Shown: positions 23,097-33,008, counted from the stretch's first letter. The stretch: 57,365 nucleotides of DNA from Nanobdellati archaeon (GCA_018304345.1 JAGVWI010000001.1:11191-68555); one strand, 5' to 3'. Translations and numbers: made by a program. The notes: a model not told the origin generated them from the letters alone.

Positions 23097-23732
23097 CTAT
23101 TTAGATTTCGCTGTAACTTTCTCCGGCTCTACTTTTCGGTAACCGCCTTTATCGATTACCACAACATTTACGCCTTCACCACTGAATATATCGCGCTTTA
23201 TTGCTGAGTTTATAGCTTTGTATGCTAATTTTATTCCTTCTTCACTTGACATTCCTTCTCTCCAGTTATCTTCAAGTACTCCAAAAGCCATTGGGCTTCC
23301 GCTTCCTGTGGCGGTAAAATTCTTTTCTTGGATTATGCTACCACCCATATCTAGACTGAATACTCCAAATTTATTTCCGTTATCTTTTCCGCCGACGATT
23401 AACTGAACATAATAAGGGATGAATGATTTTGCTCTTTCAAGAACTACATTCCCCGTCAAATTTGCTGCGACTGTTAGGCTTGGATCCATTCCAGTGTTTA
23501 AGTGATACAAGCGCATTTCTGCTTTCATCAACTTTGCGAGAGCCTGTCCATCAGCTGCACTGCCAGCGAAAGTCATACCTATGAATGGAGTAACTTCAAA
23601 TATTTTGTCAACATCTTTGTTGGCGATTAACGAACCAAGTGTCGCTCTTTTGTCTGCCGCGAGAACAATAGAATCTTTGCAAACAATTCCTACAGTTGTC
23701 GTTCCTTTTTTGTAATCTTCTTTATCAATCAT
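23097..23732 (-). CDS. psmB: 20S proteasome beta subunit
   Basis: The 211-residue precursor has a short propeptide MIDKEDYKKG ending in Gly, then the catalytic Thr in TTTVGIVCKDSIVLAADKRAT with Asp17- and Lys33-type residues (AADKRAT, KDVDKIFEV). The helix GSAADGQALAKLMKAEMRLY and DRIDL-type C-terminal region (here AFGVLEDNWREGMSSEEGIKL) are typical. It forms the proteolytic inner rings with alpha subunits not encoded here. SD-like GAGG lies seven bases before the ATG, and a TATA-like TTTTTAAAG is at ~23780-23788. Confidence 0.95.
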   Translation of the reverse strand: MIDKEDYKKGTTTVGIVCKDSIVLAADKRATLGSLIANKDVDKIFEVTPFIGMTFAGSAADGQALAKLMKAEMRLYHLNTGMDPSLTVAANLTGNVVLERAKSFIPYYVQLIVGGKDNGNKFGVFSLDMGGSIIQEKNFTATGSGSPMAFGVLEDNWREGMSSEEGIKLAYKAINSAIKRDIFSGEGVNVVVIDKGGYRKVEPEKVTAKSK

Positions 23733-23805
23733 TGATAACCTCTAATTCCTCAGAGAACTAAATGTAAAGAGTGTAGCATCTTTAAAAACTTTTTGTATGG
23801 TTGCT

Positions 23806-23884
23806 AATACGATTTTGCTATACAGAGCTGAACATACAATTCAGCGAGTTTAGCAAAATACACAATCAATACGATTTTGCTATA
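23806..23884. repeat. Duplicated 17-base segment spanning the proS 3' end
   Basis: AATACGATTTTGCTATA occurs at 23806-23822 and 23868-23884; the second copy encodes the last ProRS residues (YIAKSY and stop). Between them, TAGCAAAAT (23851-23859) is the inverse of ATTTTGCTA in both copies, and GCTGAA/TTCAGC forms a further hairpin. The stretch lies after proS and before the psmB promoter and could mark the proS transcript end. Confidence 0.45.
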
Positions 23885-25317
23885 TATACTGTTGCAGTAG
23901 CTTTTTTGCTGCATACTACGCATTTGCCGCTGGCTCTTGATTTATCATCAAATAACATTCCACGAACCTTTCCGCCGTCGGTTGCCTGTTGTATTTTGTC
24001 TGCACATTTTTCTCCAGATTTGTCAAGTGCGCAGAATTTTGTTTTCACTAAGCCCTTGTTTGTATTTAATATTTTTACAAGGTGCTCAAACGTATTTGCT
24101 TCTTTAATATTCTCGCGCAAAAACTTTTCTGCATTCTCTGAAATAGATTTCAAAATTACACTTTCATAAGATTTTATTTTTCTTTCTAATTGTTTCTCTG
24201 CAATTGTTTCTCTTTTTCTTATATCTCTTCTAACTATGGTTATTTTCTTAGCTTTCACTTCTTTAGGGCCTACTTCTATTCTGACTGGAACACCAAGCAT
24301 TTCCCATTCATTGTATTTCCAGCCAGGTTTGTTGTCAGAATTATCATATTTTACTCTGTATTGCTTTGACAACTTTTTTTCAAGTTCTTTGCATTTTCTA
24401 TCTACAGCTTTGTCATTTTTTTCAAATACAATTGGTACAATTACGATTTGTATCGGAGCGATTTTGAATGGTAATACTAAACCGAAATCGTCACCGTGCA
24501 CACCTATTATTGCAGCCATAATTCTCCAAATTCCTGGACCGAAGCATGTCTGATAGCCGAACTGCGATTTTTCATTTTGATCAATAAATTTTACATTGTA
24601 CGCTTTTGCGAATCTTTGTCCCAAATCGTGAGTTGAAGCAATCTGGCTTACTTTGCCGTCAGGCATTAGGCAGTCCGCTCCGTAGGTATCATCTGCACCA
24701 GCAAATTTATCCCAGCTCGGTCGTTTGAAATACAAGAAAGGCAGTCCAAGTTCGCCAGTAATTATTTCGCTTGTGATTTGCATATCTTTTTCTACTTGTT
24801 TCAAAACTTCTTCGTTAGTTTCAAAAACCGCGTGAGTTTCAAAAAAGATAAATTCTCTGCCTCTCAAAAATGGCCGCGTCGTAGATTCCCCTCTGTATGT
24901 TGTAATTCTTGATTGATAATTTTTCCAAGGTAAATCTTTCCAGCTTCTAATCCATAAACTATACAGCGGATAAATCTGCGATTCGCCAGTTGGTCTTAGA
25001 TAAAGCGGAGTTTCAAGTTTAGTTTTGCCCATTCGCTCAACCCAGAATAATTCTGGTGCAAATTCAACGTGCTCTTTTTCCTTTTTGATGTTTTCTTCTG
25101 GAATTAAAAGAGGAAGTAATATTGGAGAATAGCCGTCTTTTTCTACCTGCTGCTCTAAAAGAGCTTCAAAACGTCTAATAATTTGGACTGACCAAGTCCT
25201 ATGTGGTACGAAACCTTGTACGCCATAGCGCATATCAACCAACTTTGCGCCGTTTTCGCCGGTTATTTCGGTATACCATTCAGAGAAATTCTGAGATTTT
25301 TTGTTCTTAAGAGCCAT
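23866..25317 (-). CDS. proS: Prolyl-tRNA synthetase (archaeal/eukaryotic type)
   Basis: This 483-residue class IIa synthetase charges tRNA-Pro. Motif 2 (RPTGESQIYPLYSLWIRSW), QSRITTYRGESTTRPFLRGREFIFFETH, the GADDTYGADC segment and the anticodon-binding domain (FKIAPIQIVIVPIVF) are typical of the eukaryote-like form. The C-terminal zinc-binding domain holds two Cys pairs (FCALDKSGEKCADK and GKCVVCSKK) and ends in Tyr, as in this class. It is separated from psmB by a repeat-containing spacer. Confidence 0.94.
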   Translation of the reverse strand: MALKNKKSQNFSEWYTEITGENGAKLVDMRYGVQGFVPHRTWSVQIIRRFEALLEQQVEKDGYSPILLPLLIPEENIKKEKEHVEFAPELFWVERMGKTKLETPLYLRPTGESQIYPLYSLWIRSWKDLPWKNYQSRITTYRGESTTRPFLRGREFIFFETHAVFETNEEVLKQVEKDMQITSEIITGELGLPFLYFKRPSWDKFAGADDTYGADCLMPDGKVSQIASTHDLGQRFAKAYNVKFIDQNEKSQFGYQTCFGPGIWRIMAAIIGVHGDDFGLVLPFKIAPIQIVIVPIVFEKNDKAVDRKCKELEKKLSKQYRVKYDNSDNKPGWKYNEWEMLGVPVRIEVGPKEVKAKKITIVRRDIRKRETIAEKQLERKIKSYESVILKSISENAEKFLRENIKEANTFEHLVKILNTNKGLVKTKFCALDKSGEKCADKIQQATDGGKVRGMLFDDKSRASGKCVVCSKKATATVYIAKSY

Positions 25318-25407
25318 AAATATTGGTAATAGAGCTAAAATATAAGCTTTTCATATTGTATATTCTAAACTAATAATTGATTTAAAACTCTTAAACTTCA
25401 TTTCTGT

Positions 25408-26682
25408 ATGTATAAATTAGCCGTAATATCCGATACGCATCTTGGTTTTGCCTATGATACAGAGAAGCAGGAAGACTCATTTAGTAATTTTGAACAAGCG
25501 TTAAATCTGGCACTTCTGGAGCAGCCAAGAGTTATTTTGTTAGGCGGCGATATTTTTCACGATAGAATACCTAAGCAGGAAGTTCTTGGCAAAGCGATTG
25601 AGATATTTACTAAAGCTAACAGAGCTATGAAGAAAAAAATAACAGTTATTAGGAAAATAAAAGATGGAAAAGTTGAGCTTGAAAAGTTTCAGATTCCACC
25701 GATAATCGCCATTTGGGGAACTCACGAACGCCGACACAAAGGCAGCACTAATCCAGTTCAGATTTTAGAAAAAGCTGGATTGCTTTACTGCTTACACGCC
25801 GAATCTATTTTGTTAGAAATGGATACAGATAAGATAGGAATACACGGTTTGTCAGGAGTTCCAGAGGCTTATGCGAAAGATACTCTGCGTACTTGGAATC
25901 CTCATCCGTTCAAAGAGGGTCCAAATGTTTTGATGGTGCATCAGAATTTCAAAGAAATAATGCCGCCAGTAGATCATTATCTTGAGTTCAAAGATTTGCC
26001 TCCAGAGTTCAATGTTTATTTACTCGGACATGTTCACAATACGTCTCAGAATAAGCATCCTATTTCTAAAACTCCAATAATAACTGTTGGTTCAACTGTT
26101 AGCACGCAGATGCAAAAAATTGAAAGCGAATCCGAAAAAGGATTTTACATACTTGAATTCGGACGAATGCAAGGCGGAATAAAATTCGTTCCTATACAAA
26201 CCAGAAAATTAATCTACGAAGATTTTGATATAACTGGCAATAAACCGAGCGATGTTTATTTCAAACTCGCAGAAAAGCTTGATGCTTATCTGAAAAAAAG
26301 TTATGACTTAAAACCAATGATTAGAATTAGGTTAATCGGAAAATTGCCGGATGGCTTCTCGCCAGAAGATATCAAATTATCAAAATTGATTCGCGAGTAC
26401 AGCGATAAGTGTATAATTAGTTTAGACAAAAGTAAGATGTCTTCAAGCGAATTGGATAAAAGTTCGCAACTACTTCAAGATATAAAGCAAAATAAATTTT
26501 TGGTTGACAAAGTTGGACTTGAAATTCTTGCAAAAAATCTGAAGACTGAACTTAAGCTCGAAACACTGCATAATTTATTTGAACTGTTGTCTGCTGGCGA
26601 ACTGGAAAAAGCAGAACAGGAATTGGAGGCCGGACATGCTGAAAAAAATAAAACTGCAGAACTGGAAAGCACACAAGCTTAG
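25408..26682 (+). CDS. mre11: DNA double-strand break repair nuclease Mre11
   Basis: The 424-residue metallophosphoesterase works with Rad50 in resecting DNA ends. Motifs in order: ISDTHLGF, GGDIFHDRIP, GTHERRHKG, VLMVHQNF and LGHVHNT. The third motif is normally GNHD/E; the Asn that helps bind the second metal is Thr here, which is worth testing. A C-terminal coiled region (~residues 395-424) precedes the stop. The rad50 start lies 47 bases inside its 3' end, so the pair is translationally coupled. Confidence 0.92.
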   Translation: MYKLAVISDTHLGFAYDTEKQEDSFSNFEQALNLALLEQPRVILLGGDIFHDRIPKQEVLGKAIEIFTKANRAMKKKITVIRKIKDGKVELEKFQIPPIIAIWGTHERRHKGSTNPVQILEKAGLLYCLHAESILLEMDTDKIGIHGLSGVPEAYAKDTLRTWNPHPFKEGPNVLMVHQNFKEIMPPVDHYLEFKDLPPEFNVYLLGHVHNTSQNKHPISKTPIITVGSTVSTQMQKIESESEKGFYILEFGRMQGGIKFVPIQTRKLIYEDFDITGNKPSDVYFKLAEKLDAYLKKSYDLKPMIRIRLIGKLPDGFSPEDIKLSKLIREYSDKCIISLDKSKMSSSELDKSSQLLQDIKQNKFLVDKVGLEILAKNLKTELKLETLHNLFELLSAGELEKAEQELEAGHAEKNKTAELESTQA

Positions 26683-28921
26683 CGAATTTAATTTTTCTCC
26701 CGGTACGAATGTAATAATTGGGAATATGGGTGCCGGCAAGAGCTCTATTTTGCAGGCTATCTCTTACGCTATTTTCGGAACTTTTTCAGAACTGAAAAGC
26801 AGAGAAGTAAAAGTATCTGATTTGCAGACAAGAGGCGAGTCAGAAATAACTTCAGAGGTAGATTTGACATTATATCCGAACGAACGTGAATATCACATAA
26901 TAAGAACTATAAAAAATGGTAACACTTCTGAAGCTGTAGTAAGAGACAATAATAACCAAATGCTTGCCGGAACAAATTCTATGCAAGTCACAGATTTTTT
27001 AGCAGAAAAATTAGGACTTGACGAAGATGTTTTTTTGAGAACAGCTTACGCAAAACAAAATGATATTGATATGTTTTTACGATTGAGCCCCGGAGAGCGA
27101 AAATTAAAACTTGACGAACTTATGGGGCTGTATAAATTTGAAGACGCAAGAAGAAATGCAGTTAAGCTGGCGAATCAAATTGCAGCAAAAAGAGATGTGC
27201 AGGCGAGTTTTTTAGGAAATTTTGATTTTGAAAAGGCGCGAACAGAGATAGTTAATTTGGTAAGTGAAACAGAGAAACTTAAGCACGAAAGAGGCGAACT
27301 CGGCGGTAAAATTATTGAATCCGAACGGACAAAATCAGAGCTTAGCATTAGAATAAGAACTTTAAGGATACAACTTGATAATTATAATAGATTGATTGAG
27401 CGCAGGGAAGTTTACAGAAAACAGCTTGAAGAAATCAGCAAGAAAGTTTCTCCCGGATTAGATGAAAGTTTGGAATCCGTAAGGCTTAGATTAAATGAAA
27501 TTACATCTAGAATTGATGAAGTAAAACGCGCGAAACAAAACAGCAGGGAAGATTTGGAAAGAGGAAGGAACAGCTCTCTTGAAATAGAAAAAATATATGG
27601 TAGTTTAGAAGAAAAGAATACAGAAATATTAGCAGTACTAAAAGAAATTGATGATTCTAAATTTGAGCTTGAGAAGCTTAAACAATATGGACCAGTTAAC
27701 GACATCCAGGCTAAACTTTCTGACATTGAGTTGAAAATAGACGAAAGTTTAGAAAGAAAAAATCAAATGGCTGGTGAAGTTAGCGTATTGAGAAGCCACT
27801 TATCTGAATTAGAGGGTGTTGATGGTGCTTGTCCTGTTTGTTCAACAAGACTTGAGCAAGTAACAAAAGATGTTTTGATTCAAGAGAGACGCACCAGAAT
27901 AGCAAATTTTACCGAACAGATTTCACACCTAGAGAATTTAGCAGGAGATTTGCGCACGGATAAAGTAAATCTGCAAAAAGTTCACGAGCGCCAAAAACTA
28001 TTGTTCCAAAAAATTGATAGAGAAAGTGAACTAAGAAAAAAAGAGAGAGAAAATATGATTAAATTATCCGAGCTTCGCGGTAGACGTGCTGCTTTTACAG
28101 AATCTTTTTCACAAATTTCAAACCGCGCCAGCAATCTTGATAAAGAAATAGAAACTTTGGAAATAGAGAGGCGCACACTTACGGAGAAAAAACAAATCCT
28201 TGAATTAAAGAGCCAAAAGTACAAACTTGCAAAAGATTTGGAAAGTATTGAAACATCTATTTCTAGCGTTAAGATTAATGAACAAGCAGTTGATACGGTT
28301 GAAAACCAATATAGAAGTTCAGTTCAAGAATTAGAAAGAATTGCATCACGTCAAAAGTCACTTGAGTACATAATTGAAGAAAAAGAAAAGAGATTAGCAG
28401 ATATACAGACAAGGCAGGAGCAGTTTAAAAATATAGAAAAAGAAGTTGAATATCTTGGTACTAAGGTAGATTTCTTACATCAGTTTAGAAATGCACTTTT
28501 GGCGGCACAGGAAGCTCTGAGGAGAGAGCTGGTTACAGCTGTAAACGAAGTTATGTCGAGCATATGGGCGCAAATTTATCCATACGACAGATGGACATCA
28601 GCGAGATTAGATGCAACAGATAGCGATTATGTTTTGCAGTTACGTGAGCACGAGGGAGAATGGCTGAATGCTGCTGGCTATGCATCTGGCGGAGAGAAAA
28701 TTATCGCATCACTTGCATTAAGAATTGCGTTTACAAAAATACTAACTCCGCAGCTTAACGTTTTGATACTTGACGAACCGACGCATAATATGGATGACAA
28801 AGCAATTGCAACGTTTGTAGAAGTTTTGCAAAATGACTTATCTAGCTTTTTGGATCAGATATTCATAATAACGCATAACGAAAAGTTAGCAGAAGCCGGC
28901 AACAATATAATCAGAATTTAA
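26636..28921 (+). CDS. rad50: DNA double-strand break repair ATPase Rad50
   Basis: The 761-residue SMC-like ATPase tethers DNA ends and drives Mre11. Walker A is IIGNMGAGKSSILQ (~residues 30-43). Long coiled coils flank a CPVC zinc hook near residues 399-402. The signature is YASGGEKIIASLALRIAF and Walker B is VLILDEPTHNMDD. ATG 26636 is chosen because MLKKIKLQNWKAH is the family N-terminus; it overlaps mre11 by 47 bases. The coiled coils are on the short side for archaeal Rad50. Confidence 0.94.
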   Translation: MLKKIKLQNWKAHKLSEFNFSPGTNVIIGNMGAGKSSILQAISYAIFGTFSELKSREVKVSDLQTRGESEITSEVDLTLYPNEREYHIIRTIKNGNTSEAVVRDNNNQMLAGTNSMQVTDFLAEKLGLDEDVFLRTAYAKQNDIDMFLRLSPGERKLKLDELMGLYKFEDARRNAVKLANQIAAKRDVQASFLGNFDFEKARTEIVNLVSETEKLKHERGELGGKIIESERTKSELSIRIRTLRIQLDNYNRLIERREVYRKQLEEISKKVSPGLDESLESVRLRLNEITSRIDEVKRAKQNSREDLERGRNSSLEIEKIYGSLEEKNTEILAVLKEIDDSKFELEKLKQYGPVNDIQAKLSDIELKIDESLERKNQMAGEVSVLRSHLSELEGVDGACPVCSTRLEQVTKDVLIQERRTRIANFTEQISHLENLAGDLRTDKVNLQKVHERQKLLFQKIDRESELRKKERENMIKLSELRGRRAAFTESFSQISNRASNLDKEIETLEIERRTLTEKKQILELKSQKYKLAKDLESIETSISSVKINEQAVDTVENQYRSSVQELERIASRQKSLEYIIEEKEKRLADIQTRQEQFKNIEKEVEYLGTKVDFLHQFRNALLAAQEALRRELVTAVNEVMSSIWAQIYPYDRWTSARLDATDSDYVLQLREHEGEWLNAAGYASGGEKIIASLALRIAFTKILTPQLNVLILDEPTHNMDDKAIATFVEVLQNDLSSFLDQIFIITHNEKLAEAGNNIIRI

Positions 28922-28947
28922 GAAAAACATTAGTTTTTATTCGAAAT

Positions 28948-29412
28948 TTACAAATATGTATCGTTTGTGGAATGTCTTTTGGATTTTTTTGTAATAATAT
29001 TTTTTGCTAAGTCTGCTAAATTTGCAAGTTCTTTATCAACTTTCCTTGCACTTGGTGTAGCTAAATCAACAATTATATTTAGTAATTTACTATCTAAGCT
29101 TTGTGAAAATCCGCGATGATTTAAGCTTCCAATAGCACTGTTGCCTTTGGTTATAATTCCAGTATATGCATCACCCTTCAATGTTCTTCGTATGGTCAGA
29201 GTATATAATTCACTATTATATTCAGTTTTATATCTTGTAATAGAACCTAAGTATCTTTCATCGCTGTCAATTGTACCCAGAGATGGTGCCCAATTTTCAG
29301 GAGTTTGATTTTCAGCTAAAATATCTATTTTGCTACGCGGTTCAATTAGTACTCTTGAACCAAGCGGACCTTGAACTACTCCTTTTCTGTTGTTATACGG
29401 ATCGTTGGGCAT
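28948..29412 (-). CDS. Hypothetical protein
   Basis: This 154-residue protein is not recognised. The N-terminal 60 residues are Pro/Gly-rich (NRKGVVQGPLGSRVLIEPRS). The middle looks like beta strands (YLGSITRYKTEYNSELYTLT), and the C-terminus is a helix with many alanines and lysines. It has no signal peptide, membrane helix or cysteines. It lies alone on the minus strand, tail-to-tail with rad50 (26-base gap). Confidence 0.5.
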   Translation of the reverse strand: MPNDPYNNRKGVVQGPLGSRVLIEPRSKIDILAENQTPENWAPSLGTIDSDERYLGSITRYKTEYNSELYTLTIRRTLKGDAYTGIITKGNSAIGSLNHRGFSQSLDSKLLNIIVDLATPSARKVDKELANLADLAKNIITKKSKRHSTNDTYL

Positions 29413-29511
29413 AGGAGCAAAAATCAGTAAATGTCATTTATAAAATTTGCGATAGTAAAAAGATAGTTGTTATCTTATTGCGTGATATATGGTGTGTTTG
29501 TAAAATTATAA

Positions 29512-29531
29512 ATTGGGACCGAAGTCCCAAT
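29512..29531 (-). terminator. UUCG hairpin downstream of the 78-residue gene
   Basis: On the minus strand, TTGGGAC-TTCG-GTCCCAA forms an eight-pair stem (including the flanking A-T pair) with a c(UUCG)g tetraloop, followed by TTTATAATTTT. It begins about 32 bases past the stop of the 29563-29799 gene and resembles the hairpins after bud32. A 3'-end or stabilising role is inferred. Confidence 0.45.
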
Positions 29532-29562
29532 AGTTTACCTTATGTGTTTTCGAAAACTAATT

Positions 29563-29799
29563 TTATATAGTTTTCAAAAGATCAGCAACTTTGCTTGCTG
29601 TATCATCATCTGTTGGTAAACTTACAGAGTTTCGGAATCTTTTGCCTGCATTTTCAGGCAAGTAAAATCCTTTTGAGATCGAGATAAACTCGTTCTCGCC
29701 TTCTTCTGTTTTTGCTACTTTTCTTGCAACTTCAATGAAGTTGTTTCGTCCAAATTTTATTTCTTCGGCTTTTACAGTTATGAATTCAACTCGTGCCAT
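29563..29799 (-). CDS. Small conserved-looking hypothetical protein
   Basis: This 78-residue protein (MARVEFITVKAEEIKFGRNN... ending in ASKVADLLKTI) has alternating strands and a C-terminal helix, with no cysteines or membrane segment. The start is well supported by GGAG five bases upstream of the ATG. The sequence FIEVARKVAKTEEGENEFIS suggests a small cytosolic or nucleic-acid-associated protein, but no family is recognised. A UUCG hairpin follows. Confidence 0.6.
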   Translation of the reverse strand: MARVEFITVKAEEIKFGRNNFIEVARKVAKTEEGENEFISISKGFYLPENAGKRFRNSVSLPTDDDTASKVADLLKTI

Positions 29800-29954
29800 T
29801 TTGTCTCCGTTGTAAGGCTAAGAACTAAGCGAACATGTATGTTTAATACGAGTTCTTGGTGTTCATTCGCCAATTTTTTAGTGTTATTGCGTCTTATAAA
29901 CTTTACGCTGTTATAGTAATGGTTTTATAGTGCATTAGCCAGTTTTATTTGGCC

Positions 29955-31502
29955 ATGAAATATATAGTATATTTGTTAGTTTTAATAGTTATAATCGGTG
30001 GGCTGTCTGTAATATTCTTAACAGACCAGAATTTTACTCTTACGGGGGCTGCTATAGGTTTGCAAACTATTCCAAATACACCTAAGGATGCTGAACTGCG
30101 TTCCGGCACAAATAAAAAAAATTATGGTACTTCTGAAGAAATAGATATAGACAAAAATGACAGGAATTCTATTTTTGAGTTTAATCTTTCATCATTGCCG
30201 GCGAATTCAACATTGTCATCTGCAGCTATGAGACTTTTTATCACAGATGCGACACAAGATGACAAAACTGCAGCAATTGATGTTTACAGACTAACAAGAG
30301 AGTGGGCAGAAGGAACTGGTGACGGCCAGAAGACGAATGATGGCGCCACTTGGAAGTATTACAACAATAATGATAATTGGGATAATTCCGGTGGCGATTA
30401 TGATGTATTTATTTGGGCAACAACAGGCGTAACAAATGAATCCAATTGGTATAGCTGGGATATTACGCATCTTGTTAAGAGCTGGTATAATGGAACTTAT
30501 ACGAACTACGGACTTTTGATTTTGACAGAATCAAATAATGTCGGCAGAAAAACTTTTGCATCAAGCGAAAATACCAATGCAAGTATAAGACCGCAGTTGG
30601 TTTTGAATTACTCAACACCGCCAATAATTTCAAATGTAAATTCTACATTAGTAGAACATACTACTGCAAATATAATTTGGAATACAGATGATGCATCTAA
30701 CTCAACTGTTAATTATGGACTAACGACTTCGTTAGGAACTTTAACTACGAATTCCACTTCTGTAACTTCACATAATATTGGTTTGGCTAACTTACAAGAT
30801 AACTTAACAACGTATTATTATCAAGTAATGTCTTGCAACTCTGCAAGTTTGTGCGTTGAGAGTTCTGTTTATTCTTTTACAACTCTTCAAAATATTACCG
30901 AACCAGAGCCAAATATAGATATTACTGCACCAGACGTTACAATAACTTCGCCCGAAAATATAACTTTTGAAACGCCGTTAATTAATATAAATTACATAGT
31001 ATCAGATGATGTGCAATTGGATTCCTGCTGGTATGCTTTGGATAATGAGGAAAATGTAACCTCAGAAAGCTGCAGCAACTGGGGAAACGTAACGATGAGT
31101 GAGAGCCAGCACGAACTTCACATATATGCAGCAGATAATTCTAGTAACATTGGAAGCGATTCAATTTTATTTATAATTGATTTACCGGAAGAACAGCAGG
31201 AGCAGTCTGGCGGGAACCCGCCACAATCAATTGGTTCTAGTGGTGGCGGCGGAAGCAGTACGAGCGAAGACGGAGGATTAGTTGCAGCATCTCAGTTGGA
31301 AATCCAGTCCGAACAGACAGACTTCGTTGAAAAAGTTTCTAACGAACCACAACCAGCCCAGAATTTAGATTTCCTAACGGGTGGATTCACAGTAAGTAAT
31401 CTCTCAAGTCCAGAAACGATTGGTATTTCATTTGCACTTTTGTTAGTTTCAATTGCAGCTTTGTTAAGTTATATTCATCCTGAATGGCTCAGATGTAAGT
31501 AG
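29955..31502 (+). CDS. Membrane-anchored surface protein with DNRLRE-like and fibronectin-like domains
   Basis: This 515-residue surface protein has an N-terminal membrane anchor (MKYIVYLLVLIVIIGGLSVI) followed by FTLTGAAIG, a 'TGAA' motif common after anchors in DPANN surface proteins. Residues ~30-205 resemble the DNRLRE domain (SIFEFNLSSLPANSTLSSAA, TREWAEGTGDG, NASIRPQLVLNY). A fibronectin-III-like domain (~207-290) and an Ig-like domain (~300-385) follow, then a Gly/Ser linker and a C-terminal membrane helix (IGISFALLLVSIAALLSYI). ATG 29955 is favoured over a TTG six bases upstream by a TATA-like box ~28 bases before it. Confidence 0.8.
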   Translation: MKYIVYLLVLIVIIGGLSVIFLTDQNFTLTGAAIGLQTIPNTPKDAELRSGTNKKNYGTSEEIDIDKNDRNSIFEFNLSSLPANSTLSSAAMRLFITDATQDDKTAAIDVYRLTREWAEGTGDGQKTNDGATWKYYNNNDNWDNSGGDYDVFIWATTGVTNESNWYSWDITHLVKSWYNGTYTNYGLLILTESNNVGRKTFASSENTNASIRPQLVLNYSTPPIISNVNSTLVEHTTANIIWNTDDASNSTVNYGLTTSLGTLTTNSTSVTSHNIGLANLQDNLTTYYYQVMSCNSASLCVESSVYSFTTLQNITEPEPNIDITAPDVTITSPENITFETPLININYIVSDDVQLDSCWYALDNEENVTSESCSNWGNVTMSESQHELHIYAADNSSNIGSDSILFIIDLPEEQQEQSGGNPPQSIGSSGGGGSSTSEDGGLVAASQLEIQSEQTDFVEKVSNEPQPAQNLDFLTGGFTVSNLSSPETIGISFALLLVSIAALLSYIHPEWLRCK

Positions 31503-33008
31503 TCATAGAAATTCATTGCCGTCGGCAAGCTTACTATTCTCATTCTTCGCTTCCCACAGAATCGCATAATCTTCAAGTTTTGTGCCGTGCGATTCTTTGG
31601 TTTTGCGTTCTCTAACTTTTATAAAAACTGGATGATTAGCAGCTTCTCCTATTACAATAGCTTCGCCAACTTTTAGGCTTGAAATCATATCTAGCGTCCC
31701 TGATGAAATAGCTTCAGCCGACTTTTTAATGTGATCTAAGTCGTATGGATTTGTCACGCGCATTATTATTTGTGTATTGCATTGCGACAACGCAGTTGTT
31801 GACAACTGAACTGGTCTCTGTGAAATTAGACAAATATTCGCATAAAACTTTCTACCTTCTCTTGCAAGAGTTTCAATTATTTTCCGGCTCAACGCATTTT
31901 CAGATTTAGCTCCTTCGGGACAGAAATTATGAGCTTCTTCTATGATTTCAAGATATGGTGGAATAGCATTACGGCGCCTTAGTTCAAACATTCTTTTTGA
32001 AATAAAATCAACTATGAATTGTTTTTTATCTAGACGCAGGATATCTTTCAGATTTAGAATTACAACTTTGCCTTGCTGCATAAAGTCTTCTATTGCGGGA
32101 TAGTCATCGCCGGCAAATACTTTCATATATTCGAGTTCTGACAGCCAACTAATCAAAGCTTCCGCCGTCTTTTTGCCCATAGTCTCATCAACTTTTATTG
32201 ATTCTATTAAGTCGGTCAAATCAAAATTTCCGTCCTCTTTTCTTACGGTTTGTATAATTCTATTTAGATCTCTTACTTGCACACCAGACATCCGCGGTAG
32301 TAATGCCGCAAAAGCTCTGCCAGTCATATGTTTACATCCAACTTTTACTTCATTCGCATCAATTATAGTTATTTTATCCTTTAGCGCAGGATCGTCTTTT
32401 AGATTTTCATATTCGCCGTGGTTATCAATTACTAAGATGGCAATTCTGCCGTCCTTTAAACCTCTATTAACCAGTTCTTCAATAAGTACTGTTGTAGTGT
32501 AACTCTTTCCCGATCCAGAGATCGCCAGTATAGCGAGATGTTTTTGTATCATCCGCGTCATATTAAATTTAGCATCAAGCTCGTGCTGCTGAACTTGTCC
32601 AAGATTTATTCCGCGTTTCATATCTAAGCCAAGAAATTTACTTAGTATTTCAGATTCAACTGATTTAACCTCGCTTCCTGGACTTGGCGGAAAACTTGGG
32701 CGAATTAAATTTTGTTTAGCATCATACGCTCCACTGATGTGCGCTTCTGCAATAGTATATTCCCATTCTTTAACTGGGAAAGCACTATACAACTGGCTGG
32801 TTTTGTTTTGCTCATTTACCGAACCAGCAGATTCAAAATATCTGTTAGTTTTGAAAATATTGGAGACAGTAGCAATAGCTCTACCATCTTCAGTGTCAAC
32901 AGAAACAAATTGTCCGCGTTTTACAATTTGTCCGGCACTTATTACAAAACTAAAATTATTTACTGATGGTCCTTCCGGTGTTGCAATTATAGTTCCTAAT
33001 CTTGTCAT
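31503..33008 (-). CDS. herA: DNA double-strand break repair helicase HerA
   Basis: This 501-residue hexameric bipolar ATPase works with NurA in end resection. An N-terminal HAS beta-barrel (~1-95) is followed by Walker A LAISGSGKSYTTTVL, Walker B (ILVIDNHGEYENL; later PYLEIIEEAHNFCP), and the C-terminal RKFYANICLISQRPVQLSTTAL with the arginine motif. Its ATG overlaps the nurA stop (ATGA), so the two are cotranslated. The resection genes mre11-rad50 lie 2.6 kb away on the opposite strand. Confidence 0.94.
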   Translation of the reverse strand: MTRLGTIIATPEGPSVNNFSFVISAGQIVKRGQFVSVDTEDGRAIATVSNIFKTNRYFESAGSVNEQNKTSQLYSAFPVKEWEYTIAEAHISGAYDAKQNLIRPSFPPSPGSEVKSVESEILSKFLGLDMKRGINLGQVQQHELDAKFNMTRMIQKHLAILAISGSGKSYTTTVLIEELVNRGLKDGRIAILVIDNHGEYENLKDDPALKDKITIIDANEVKVGCKHMTGRAFAALLPRMSGVQVRDLNRIIQTVRKEDGNFDLTDLIESIKVDETMGKKTAEALISWLSELEYMKVFAGDDYPAIEDFMQQGKVVILNLKDILRLDKKQFIVDFISKRMFELRRRNAIPPYLEIIEEAHNFCPEGAKSENALSRKIIETLAREGRKFYANICLISQRPVQLSTTALSQCNTQIIMRVTNPYDLDHIKKSAEAISSGTLDMISSLKVGEAIVIGEAANHPVFIKVRERKTKESHGTKLEDYAILWEAKNENSKLADGNEFL

